A stretch of 5,488 nucleotides of DNA. Origin: Bacillota bacterium (lineage in GTDB: Bacteria; Bacillota; Clostridia; Christensenellales; CAG-138). A program made the position numbers and the translations under genes. The notes below the pieces were generated by a model. The model did no database searches. It was not told the origin of the DNA and was given only the letters and a program-made list of their open reading frames with translations. The stretch is from contig JAEZIE010000114.1 of assembly GCA_023416175.1 (NCBI GenBank), forward strand, positions 1 to 5,488. Reading direction: 5' to 3'. Of the stretch, positions 1 to 5,452 are shown piece by piece (positions within the stretch are counted from its first letter, which is position 1; each line of letters starts with the position of its first letter).

Positions 1-737
1 CCATGAAGGAGGATCTCAGGCTCAGGCGCGCGGACGGCAACTATATTTGGTGCAGAATGATTATTGCCGTCCTTTCGGATTCGGCCGGAAAACCGGCGCG
101 CATTTTGGGCAAGATCACCAATATCGATACACAAAAACGGGAGGCTGCCTGGCTTTTAAAAAAAGCGCAGCAGGATTCGCTGACCAATCTTTACAACAAC
201 GAAACCACCAAGTTCATGGTCAGCCGGTATCTGGCCTCGGAAGGTACTGACGGCATTCACGGCCTGATTCTGATGGATGTGGACAATTTCAAGAGAATCA
301 ACGATACGCGTGGACACCTTTTTGGGGATGCCGTACTTACCGCGGCTGCGGGAAAACTAAAAGCGCTGTTCCGCTCCACAGATATTATGGGGCGTATTGG
401 CGGGGACGAGTTCATGATATTCTTAAAAAACGTCAGCGACAGGGCGCAGCTGGAGGCGCAGGCGCGCAGTATATTGGAAGCGTTCCGCAACGGGGATGTC
501 GAAAACGACGTTACCTGCTCCATAGGCGCCGCGCTCTATTCCGAGGATGGCAGTACGGTGGACGAGCTGTTCACGCATGCGGATATTGCGCTCTACCGCT
601 CCAAAAAAGCGGGCAAGAACCGGTATTCCGTCTTCAATGCCGCCATCGACGGAGAGGGCGGGGAGCATGAGGGACAGGGTATAAAAGGGGCTGATGGTCC
701 TGCGGCCTTTAACCATGACTTTTTACAGAAGGAATAA
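1..737 (+). CDS. PAS-GGDEF diguanylate cyclase, C-terminal part (5' end outside window)
   Basis: This is the end of a signalling protein that would make cyclic di-GMP from two GTP. Numbering from the Met at position 3, residues 1-48 look like the last strands of a PAS domain with its PAC segment (LRLRRADGNYIWCR, then a GKITNID ending). A short helical linker leads to the GGDEF domain, which starts at DSLTNLYNN (the usual form is DxLTGLxNR). The metal-binding segment MDVDNFKRIND has Asp92, and the active-site loop GGDEF is intact at residues 133-137. RSTD at 124-127 lies five residues before GGDEF, which is the canonical RxxD product-inhibition site. An active, feedback-inhibited cyclase is therefore expected. 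The Met at position 3 falls inside the PAS fold, so it is probably internal and the gene begins upstream. About 35 low-complexity, Gly-rich residues follow the domain. The sensed signal and any membrane segments are not visible. Confidence 0.93.
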   Translation, partial: MKEDLRLRRADGNYIWCRMIIAVLSDSAGKPARILGKITNIDTQKREAAWLLKKAQQDSLTNLYNNETTKFMVSRYLASEGTDGIHGLILMDVDNFKRINDTRGHLFGDAVLTAAAGKLKALFRSTDIMGRIGGDEFMIFLKNVSDRAQLEAQARSILEAFRNGDVENDVTCSIGAALYSEDGSTVDELFTHADIALYRSKKAGKNRYSVFNAAIDGEGGEHEGQGIKGADGPAAFNHDFLQKE

Positions 738-764
738 TAGAGAACGATTCTCGGAGTGCCACCG

Positions 765-794
765 TTGAAAAAGATGATATACTGCTAATATAAC
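765..794 (+). promoter_or_regulatory. Possible sigma-A promoter ahead of the cell-wall hydrolase gene
   Basis: TTGAAA (765-770) and TATAAC (789-794) each match the -35 and -10 consensus at five of six positions, with an 18-bp spacer. Transcription would begin near 801 and pass through the hairpin at 808-834 before the gene at 869. The region is AT-rich, so chance matches are possible. Alternative -10 words (TATACT at 779, TAATAT at 786) have worse spacing. Confidence 0.4.
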
Positions 795-807
795 GAATAT
801 TGCTAGC

Positions 808-840
808 AAGGCGCAGGGAATTTTCCTGCGTCTTTTGCTT
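808..840 (+). terminator. Hairpin with T-rich tail, likely terminator after the GGDEF gene
   Basis: CGCAGG (812-817) pairs perfectly with CCTGCG (825-830) around a 7-nt loop. The stem can extend outward with AAGG against TCTT (808-811 with 831-834, one G-U pair). The tail is TCTTTTGCTT. This fits a rho-independent terminator about 70 nt past the stop at 737. It also lies downstream of the candidate promoter at 765-794, so it could act as a leader attenuator for the next gene. Confidence 0.55.
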
Positions 841-868
841 GCGGCTAAAATGAAAGGGGTTTAGGGAT

Positions 869-1969
869 ATGGCACGCTATATATTGGGGCAAAAGGTGCC
901 GGACGAATTCAATACGGTGATCAAGGTAAAGGAGCAGCAGCGGAAGCTGGGAGTGAAAGTAGACGGAATATGGGGACCAGAACCTCAGGCCGCCTATCAG
1001 GCAAGCCTAAAAGCCGCACAGCACGCCGGACGCGGGCAGTATGGGAAAATGCCCGGCCTGTCCGGACCGCATTTTTCCAGTGTCAGTCAATATGCCGCCT
1101 ACGAGGCATATCCCAAGGATCGCTATGGAGCAAATAAAGGAGCCGATACAGTCGCAGCCATCACCAATGTCATTCATGAGCGGGCCGGCGGCGTGGGTAA
1201 AACGAATGCGCCCGGCCTTCAAATCACGGGGGCGGATTTACTGACGACTATCGAGAATGGACCGGTGTCGGGGCTGATGCCAACCGGCTATGGTATTCAA
1301 CATGCTACTACTGGGGCACAGCAAAAGCACCAAGCTGTAAACAGTAAAAATCGTAATACACCTCAACAAAACCTTGAAAATTATCTATATGCTACGAAGC
1401 CGAAAACAAAAGAAGATGTTGCAGAACTCATACGGGATAATGCACAATATATCAAAGAGGCGGCGGAAGCATATGGGGTTGATCCAAGAATAATTGCCGG
1501 GGTTATTTATGCCGAGCAGGTTAACAATGTCAATTATGAAGATGTATTCGGAGACTGGATTGGATTCTATGGCCTTCTTGATACCTCAATAGGTTTGGGA
1601 CAAGTAAAGGTTTCAACCGCAAAGATCGTTGAGGATATGGGATATATTCCAAAGACATCCGCAACAGAGGGAGGATGGGAATTCCCCGTTATCGGGCCGG
1701 TACATGGAACTGAGACGATGGCAAGGGAAATGCGGCTTGAAAATAACCAAATGAATATTATGTATGTTGCTGCCTATTTGAGGTATTGGCAAGACGTATG
1801 GGAAGACGTATATCCCCAAATTAGCAACGACCCTGCGATATTGGGCACATTATATAATTTGGGGGTAAACGCCAAAGCGCCAAATAAAAGTCCCCAGTCA
1901 ACTCCTTTTGGCGATTATGTAGAGGAGAACTATGCCTATCTAGGGCAGCTGCTTGGCCTTGATTCATAA
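869..1969 (+). CDS. Peptidoglycan-binding, lysozyme/lytic-transglycosylase-like cell-wall hydrolase
   Basis: This is probably a muralytic enzyme of 366 residues that cleaves the glycan backbone. Residues 18-44 contain a peptidoglycan-binding-domain-1-like motif (QQRKLGVKVDGIWGP). Residues about 45-145 form a region I do not recognise. Residues about 146-172 are a polar Gln/Asn/Lys-rich linker. The rest is a lysozyme-like domain: a helix with YGVDPRIIAGVIYAEQ, where Glu216 is the best candidate catalytic acid, then SIGLGQVKVSTA (GLGQ at 242-245), the equivalent of the GLMQ motif of SLT transglycosylases. The start ATG has AAGGGG nine bases upstream. There is no signal peptide or membrane segment, so export would need a phage-like, lysis-dependent or non-Sec route. 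GC content drops between the halves: 39 of 60 bases at 1021-1080 against 22 of 60 at 1381-1440. This suggests domain shuffling. The general hydrolase call is fairly safe; the exact bond cleaved is inference. Confidence 0.75.
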   Translation: MARYILGQKVPDEFNTVIKVKEQQRKLGVKVDGIWGPEPQAAYQASLKAAQHAGRGQYGKMPGLSGPHFSSVSQYAAYEAYPKDRYGANKGADTVAAITNVIHERAGGVGKTNAPGLQITGADLLTTIENGPVSGLMPTGYGIQHATTGAQQKHQAVNSKNRNTPQQNLENYLYATKPKTKEDVAELIRDNAQYIKEAAEAYGVDPRIIAGVIYAEQVNNVNYEDVFGDWIGFYGLLDTSIGLGQVKVSTAKIVEDMGYIPKTSATEGGWEFPVIGPVHGTETMAREMRLENNQMNIMYVAAYLRYWQDVWEDVYPQISNDPAILGTLYNLGVNAKAPNKSPQSTPFGDYVEENYAYLGQLLGLDS

Positions 1970-1980
1970 TGGTGAATGGT

Positions 1981-1986
1981 GAGGTG
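1981..1986 (+). promoter_or_regulatory. Ribosome binding site that decides the start at 1994
   Basis: GAGGTG lies seven bases before ATG 1994, a normal spacing. It lies inside the reading frame if translation began at the earlier ATG 1976, which has only a weak GGTGA immediately before it. This favours the shorter 114-residue product. Confidence 0.55.
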
Positions 1987-1993
1987 TTTCCAT

Positions 1994-2338
1994 ATGTTAA
2001 AGCTTTGGTTAAAGCGGGTTTTTCTGATTATACTCCTTTGCCCGATCCTGTTTTGGGCGGCTTCGTGCGCCCGGTGCGAAATCCTCACGCTGCTGCACGG
2101 GCAGGAGTTCAAGGATGCCTATAAGGAGAATACAATGCTTGGGGAACAAAGCTACTGGAAGGTTCTGGACTATTCTCCGGCATATGCGAGAGTTTATTAT
2201 GTTGGCGTCAATAGAGCCGGTGGGGTTATATTGGGATTTACCAGGCAGGGTGATCATTGGGTTTACGCAAAATGGGAGGAGACCGTATGGTCGAAAACCG
2301 GAAGCGCATCTGAGTTCATGTGGCCATATATCCGGTAG
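1994..2338 (+). CDS. Small single-pass membrane protein of unknown function
   Basis: This gene encodes 114 residues that I cannot assign to a named function. Lys3, Lys7 and Arg8 precede a hydrophobic stretch at residues 9-24, so the positive-inside rule places the roughly 90-residue C-terminal part outside the membrane. AASC just after the hydrophobic segment resembles a lipobox but lacks the usual Leu at -3, so I favour an uncleaved anchor. The outer part has alternating aromatic and polar residues (YWKVLDYS, ARVYYVGVN) and ends in FMWPYIR, which looks like a small beta-rich domain. ATG 1994 is chosen because GAGGTG (1981-1986) sits seven bases upstream; the in-frame ATG at 1976 lacks such a site. 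The gene starts 24 nt after the hydrolase stop and is probably co-transcribed with it. A role protecting against, or partnering with, the hydrolase is conceivable but unproven. Confidence 0.72.
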   Translation: MLKLWLKRVFLIILLCPILFWAASCARCEILTLLHGQEFKDAYKENTMLGEQSYWKVLDYSPAYARVYYVGVNRAGGVILGFTRQGDHWVYAKWEETVWSKTGSASEFMWPYIR

Positions 2339-2350
2339 TGGAAAGATATA

Positions 2351-2388
2351 CGGAGCGGATGGGGTTATTCCCTTCCGCTCCGCTTTTT
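2351..2388 (+). terminator. Strong rho-independent terminator
   Basis: CGGAGCGGA (2351-2359) pairs perfectly with TCCGCTCCG (2374-2382). After one T-T mismatch the stem continues with GGG (2361-2363) against CCC (2370-2372), closing a 6-nt loop. CTTTTTCT follows. It begins 13 nt after the stop of the small membrane-protein gene and ends its transcript. Read on the minus strand the same stem is followed only by TATATCTTTC, so it may weakly stop the converging aldolase transcript as well. Confidence 0.9.
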
Positions 2389-2412
2389 CTGGTTTTATGC
2401 AGGACTTGCGCG

Positions 2413-3063
2413 TTACTCGACGTGGAACTGCTTCTTCAGCCGCGCAATGTTTTCCTCGCTCAGCTTGTTGTGCGTATCCCTCATGATGTAGCATACATTC
2501 ATTGTGACGGTGGCAAGATGCTCCAATATTTCCATACGGAAGCAGGCTTCCTCTAAGGTACCGCCCCAAGTGAGCGGTCCGTGGTTAGAAAGCAACACCG
2601 CCTTGTGGGTTTTACAAAAGGGAGCGACCGAATCCGGCACTTCCTCGGTGCTGGGCAGCGCAAAGGGCGCTAACGGCACGGGGCCAAGGCCTACGATCGC
2701 TTCCGTAAGCAGCGGGGTATCGAGCGGAATGCCCGCTGCGGCAAAGGAGGAGGCCACCGGGGGGTGCACATGTACGACGGCCATGACAGCCGGGTTTTCC
2801 TGATAGACGCGCAGATGCATTTTTACTTCGGAAGAAGGTGGCAGGGCTCCTTGTGAAAGTACAGTTCCGTCAAGCGCCATTTCCACCAGCATTTCCGGCG
2901 TCAGGCAGCCCTTGGAGACGCCTGTTGGCGTGCACAATATGGTATTGTCCGAGAGTTTTACGGAAAGGTTGCCGTCGTTCGCCGCGGCGTAGCCCCGGTC
3001 ATAGAGGCGCTTTCCATAAGAAACAATTTGTGCCGCCGCTTCCGCTTTTGTGGGATACTTCAT
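2413..3063 (-). CDS. Class II aldolase/adducin family protein (L-fuculose-phosphate aldolase-like)
   Basis: This is a cytoplasmic zinc-dependent aldolase or decarboxylase of 216 residues, the usual size for the fuculose-1-phosphate aldolase/ribulose-5-phosphate epimerase superfamily. Visible motifs are NDGNLS (29-34) and TPTG (45-48), both phosphate-binding loops. The metal set is Glu79 in SSE, His98 and His100 in VHVHPP, and His161 in SNHGPL. All match the E. coli FucA Glu/His/His/His site by motif. By eye, the tyrosines that assist FucA catalysis (Tyr113 and Tyr209) have no equivalent here: the first position falls in TPLLTEAIVG, and the C terminus ends QFHVE. The substrate may therefore not be fuculose-1-phosphate, and I give no symbol. 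The start is ATG at 3063, preceded by GGAGG with five bases between. An in-frame TTG at 3075 overlaps that ribosome binding site and is unlikely. The gene is divergent from the threonine aldolase operon and convergent with the small membrane-protein gene. Confidence 0.9.
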   Translation of the reverse strand: MKYPTKAEAAAQIVSYGKRLYDRGYAAANDGNLSVKLSDNTILCTPTGVSKGCLTPEMLVEMALDGTVLSQGALPPSSEVKMHLRVYQENPAVMAVVHVHPPVASSFAAAGIPLDTPLLTEAIVGLGPVPLAPFALPSTEEVPDSVAPFCKTHKAVLLSNHGPLTWGGTLEEACFRMEILEHLATVTMNVCYIMRDTHNKLSEENIARLKKQFHVE

Positions 3064-3068
3064 AGGAT

Positions 3069-3073
3069 CCTCC
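3069..3073 (-). promoter_or_regulatory. Ribosome binding site that decides the aldolase start
   Basis: On the minus strand GGAGG is followed by ATCCT and then ATG (3063-3061). The upstream in-frame TTG (3075-3073) overlaps this site, so the ATG is preferred and the protein begins MKYPTKAEA. Confidence 0.85.
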
Positions 3074-3090
3074 AAAACACTTTATTTTGA

Positions 3091-3107
3091 CTCATCCTTT
3101 TGATGAG
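3091..3107. repeat. Perfect 6-bp inverted repeat in the aldolase leader, candidate operator or RNA hairpin
   Basis: CTCATC (3091-3096) and GATGAG (3102-3107) are separated by five bases. It lies 28 bp upstream of the aldolase ATG, within its probable 5' untranslated region or core promoter. It could bind a repressor dimer or fold as a small hairpin. The lack of a T-tract on the aldolase strand argues against a terminator. No clear -35/-10 pair for the aldolase was found in the AT-rich stretch 3108-3180. Confidence 0.35.
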
Positions 3108-3170
3108 CACCTATTCGTTTATCTTTTGCCAATTCATACTACCATGTAAAACGTACAAATACAATGCGGC

Positions 3171-3199
3171 TTTACAAATGCCATATATTGCGGTATGCT
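3171..3199 (+). promoter_or_regulatory. Sigma-A promoter of the threonine aldolase-dehydrogenase operon
   Basis: TTTACA (3171-3176, five of six to consensus) and TATGCT (3194-3199, four of six) are separated by an ideal 17 bp. Transcription would start near 3206 and leave a leader of about 60 nt before ATG 3268. The -10 is overlapped by one copy of a repeated A(A/T)TGCGG element, which could be a regulator site. Confidence 0.6.
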
Positions 3200-3236
3200 C
3201 ACCTCAACGTTCGCGCCCCGCAGCAATGCGGAATGC
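3187..3236. repeat. Pair of 12-bp direct repeats around the operon promoter
   Basis: ATTGCGGTATGC (3187-3198) and AATGCGGAATGC (3225-3236) agree at 10 of 12 positions and start 38 bp apart. A shorter copy, CAATGCGG (3162-3169), lies just before the -35 box and is identical to 3224-3231, 62 bp away. The first 12-mer overlaps the -10 box. This arrangement resembles operator sites, but chance cannot be excluded in such a short region. Confidence 0.35.
3218..3231 (+). other. Small leader RNA hairpin with a GCAA (GNRA-type) tetraloop
   Basis: CCGCA (3218-3222) pairs with TGCGG (3227-3231) around GCAA, a stable GNRA tetraloop. It would lie about 12-26 nt into the predicted operon transcript. No poly-T follows, so it is not a terminator. 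It may stabilise the 5' end or simply reflect the repeat sequence there. Confidence 0.3.
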
Positions 3237-3267
3237 GTAAAATCCCATACTGAAAAGGAAGACTGCC

Positions 3268-4293
3268 ATGAAATACATCGACCTTCGAAGCGATACCGTA
3301 ACCCAGCCCACCCAGGCCATGCGTGAGGCCATGGCCAACGCCCCCGTAGGGGACGATGTATATGGGGACGATCCCACCGTAAATGAGTTGGAACGTCTTG
3401 CTGCCGAACTTCTGAACAAGGAAGCGGCTTTGTTCGTACCCAGCGGGACAATGGGCAACCAGCTTTGCGTCATGGCGCAGACCAGGCGCGGGGATGAGGT
3501 GATTCTCAGCGATGATGCGCATATTTTTGTGCATGAGGTAGGCGCTGCCGCCGTGCTTTCCGCGGTGACATTGCGGCAGCTGCATTTTGAAAACGGCATA
3601 TTTGACGCAGCAAAAATAGAACGGGCCATCCGTACGGAGGATATCCATGAGCCGCCCACAGCGCTTGTCTGCATGGAGAATGCGCTCTCCAACGGCCGCG
3701 TCGTGCCGCTTTCCGTCATGGCGGAGGTCTATGCCGTGGCGAAAAAGCATAATCTCAGGGTGCATCTGGACGGCGCGCGCCTGTTTAACGCCGCTGTGGC
3801 GCTAGGCGTAGATGCAAAAGACATTACGAAGTATACCGATACCGTCTCCTGCTGCCTGTCCAAGGGCCTGTGTGCGCCGGTCGGGTCCGTCATCGCCGGG
3901 GACAAGGCATGTATTGAGCGGGCGAGAAAATACCGTAAAATGCTGGGCGGCGGCATGCGACAGGCGGGGATATTGGCCGCTGCGGGCATACTGGCGCTCA
4001 CCGATATGACCAAGCGGCTGCACATCGACCATGAGAACGCCAAATATATGGCGCGGGAATTGCAAAAGCTCCGCGGCGTCACGGTGGACCTCGACGCGGT
4101 GGACATCAATATGGTATTCTTTCATGTAAAGAGGGAGTGCGGCGTATTGGAAGCTGTTCAGGCGAATATGCTCAAAGACGGTGTGAAAATCAATGGCGAG
4201 TGGGAGGGCAACTTCCGCTTTGTCACCTCCAACGACGTATCCCGGGCGGATATCGATACCGCCATTGCGGCGCTTTCCCGCGCGATCGGCTAA
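3268..4293 (+). CDS. ltaE: Low-specificity L-threonine aldolase (PLP-dependent)
   Basis: This cytoplasmic fold-type I PLP enzyme splits L-threonine or allo-threonine into glycine and acetaldehyde, and family members often accept other beta-hydroxy amino acids. At 341 residues it is the usual length for the LtaE/GLY1 family. Visible family marks are the N-terminal IDLRSDTVTQPT and VGDDVYGDDPTVNELE, and the cofactor-stacking His85 in DDAHIF. HLDGARLFNAA carries Asp168 and Arg171. The PLP lysine is Lys199 in CLSKGLCAPVGS, and a C-terminal carboxylate-binding Arg317 sits in NFRFVTSNDVS. All expected catalytic residues are present. The ATG has AAGGA eight bases upstream. It is the first gene of a probable operon: the dehydrogenase gene follows after 49 bp with no terminator between. 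It could supply glycine or catabolise threonine. Its link with a 2-hydroxyacid dehydrogenase may point to another beta-hydroxy amino acid as the true substrate, which is inference. Confidence 0.95.
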   Translation: MKYIDLRSDTVTQPTQAMREAMANAPVGDDVYGDDPTVNELERLAAELLNKEAALFVPSGTMGNQLCVMAQTRRGDEVILSDDAHIFVHEVGAAAVLSAVTLRQLHFENGIFDAAKIERAIRTEDIHEPPTALVCMENALSNGRVVPLSVMAEVYAVAKKHNLRVHLDGARLFNAAVALGVDAKDITKYTDTVSCCLSKGLCAPVGSVIAGDKACIERARKYRKMLGGGMRQAGILAAAGILALTDMTKRLHIDHENAKYMARELQKLRGVTVDLDAVDINMVFFHVKRECGVLEAVQANMLKDGVKINGEWEGNFRFVTSNDVSRADIDTAIAALSRAIG

Positions 4294-4331
4294 TTAATAC
4301 ATTGCTTCTCCACGCAAAAACGCAATCAAAT

Positions 4332-4337
4332 AGGAGG
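4332..4337 (+). promoter_or_regulatory. Consensus ribosome binding site of the dehydrogenase gene
   Basis: A perfect AGGAGG sits five bases before ATG 4343. The preceding 38 bp after the threonine aldolase stop show no hairpin and no convincing promoter, which supports co-transcription with independent, efficient translation initiation. Confidence 0.8.
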
Positions 4338-4342
4338 TTCAT

Positions 4343-5452
4343 ATGGATAATAGACCCTATGTGTCTTGGCCGCTTATGGAAGCTTTCCTGGTCGATGCGT
4401 TCAAAGGTTACGGCGTACCCGAAGCGGATGCGAAGATCGTGGTGGATGTGCTGCTCGAAAGCGATCGCCGCGGCATCGAAAGCCATGGCTGCAACCGGTT
4501 TAAGCCCATCTATATTGACCGCATCGTCGATGGCATTCAAAACCCGGTCACCAATTTTGAGGTCCTGCGGGAAACGCCCACTACCGCCGTCGTGGATGGC
4601 CACCACGGCATGGGCCAGGTCATCGGCGTAAAATCCATGCAGATGGCAATCGACAAGGCCAAGAAGTACGGCATGGGCATGGTGGCCGTGCGCAACTCCA
4701 CCCATTATGGCATTGCGGGCTATTACGCCACGATGGCAACGGACGCGGGCATGATCGGCATCACGGGCACCAACGCGCGCCCCTCCATCGCCCCCACGTT
4801 CGGCGTGGAGAACATGCTGGGCACGAACCCGCTGACCATTGGGCTGCCCACGGACGAGGAATTCCCGTTTGTGCTGGACTGTGCCACCTCCATTACCCAG
4901 CGCGGAAAAATCGAATACTATGCCCGCGTGGGCAAGCCTACGCCTGCAGGCCAGGTGATCGGGCACGACGGCGCGCCTATGACGGACAGCGCGCAGATAT
5001 TGAAGGATCTGACCGGCGGCAAAGCCGCGCTTGCCCCCTTAGGCGGCATCGGCGAGGAACTGGGCGGATACAAAGGGTATGGCTACGCCACTGTGGTGGA
5101 GATTTTATCCGCAGCACTTCAGCAGGGCAGTTATTTGAAAATGCTCATGGGCATTGGCGAGCATGGCGAAAAGGTACCCTATGCGCTCGGGCACTTCTTC
5201 ATTGCCATAGACACCGAGGCGTTTATGGGCCTGGATGCGTTCAAAAAGACGGCGGGGGACATCTTGCGCGCGCTGCGCGCATCCGAAAAAGCGCCGGGAG
5301 AAGAGCGTATCTTCACCGCGGGAGAAAAAGAATATCTCGTATGGCAGGAGCGCAAGGACAAGGGCGTGCCGCTGGGCGAGGCCGTGCAGAAAGAAATTAT
5401 AGCTGTGCGCGACAAGCTGAAGCTGCCATATACCTTCCCGTTTGAAGGCTGA
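4343..5452 (+). CDS. Ldh_2 (malate/L-lactate/ureidoglycolate-type) NAD(P)-dependent dehydrogenase
   Basis: This cytoplasmic oxidoreductase interconverts a 2-hydroxyacid and its 2-oxoacid, or an analogous imine, with NAD or NADP. At 369 residues it has the full length of the Ldh_2 family (AllD, YiaK, ComC, archaeal-type malate dehydrogenase). Visible marks are the substrate-side GIESHGCNRF with His48 and Arg52, and the catalytic His121 in NSTHYG. MLGTNPLTIGLPT follows, then LDCATS followed by RGKIEYYAR. LGGYKGYG and VEILSAAL are the glycine-rich, lysine-bearing segment that usually closes the cofactor site. The fold is unrelated to classical Rossmann LDH/MDH. Members are hard to tell apart by eye: malate, lactate, sulfolactate, ureidoglycolate, diketogulonate and cyclic-imine activities all occur, so no symbol is given. 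It follows the threonine aldolase gene by 49 bp, in a probable operon. The stop is at 5450-5452; no terminator is visible in the remaining 36 bp. Confidence 0.93.
   Translation: MDNRPYVSWPLMEAFLVDAFKGYGVPEADAKIVVDVLLESDRRGIESHGCNRFKPIYIDRIVDGIQNPVTNFEVLRETPTTAVVDGHHGMGQVIGVKSMQMAIDKAKKYGMGMVAVRNSTHYGIAGYYATMATDAGMIGITGTNARPSIAPTFGVENMLGTNPLTIGLPTDEEFPFVLDCATSITQRGKIEYYARVGKPTPAGQVIGHDGAPMTDSAQILKDLTGGKAALAPLGGIGEELGGYKGYGYATVVEILSAALQQGSYLKMLMGIGEHGEKVPYALGHFFIAIDTEAFMGLDAFKKTAGDILRALRASEKAPGEERIFTAGEKEYLVWQERKDKGVPLGEAVQKEIIAVRDKLKLPYTFPFEG

Noticed and set aside
869..1969. Hydrolase as part of a prophage lysis cassette
   Set aside because: No holin, tail, integrase or other phage gene is visible, and the flanking genes look like ordinary chromosomal ones. 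A phage origin of the domain remains possible but is not shown.
1976..1993. In-frame upstream ATG giving six extra residues on the small membrane protein
   Set aside because: There is no proper ribosome binding site at a normal distance, while GAGGTG is well placed for ATG 1994.
2054..2068. Lipobox (AASC) making the small membrane protein a lipoprotein
   Set aside because: The -3 position is Ala instead of Leu/Val/Ile and Trp precedes it, so a membrane anchor is the safer call.
1969..2124. ATG overlapping the hydrolase stop (TAATG), suggesting translational coupling to a small ORF
   Set aside because: That frame ends after 51 codons at 2122-2124 and has no domain features. The frame starting at 1994 has the ribosome binding site and a plausible membrane protein.
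2009..2569. Minus-strand open frame of about 186 codons across the small membrane-protein gene, the terminator and the end of the aldolase gene
   Set aside because: It reads through a strong terminator stem and two genes with recognisable features. Its product has no family features.
3199..3765. Minus-strand open frames covering the operon promoter and the first half of the threonine aldolase gene
   Set aside because: They overlap an unmistakable threonine aldolase and a good promoter. The translations show no domain.
4223..4966. Long open frame on the minus strand (about 247 codons) opposite the end of the threonine aldolase gene and the start of the dehydrogenase gene
   Set aside because: It spans two well-supported genes on the other strand, has no recognisable domain, and its His/Ala/Gly/Arg-rich composition is typical of an antisense shadow of GC-rich coding DNA.
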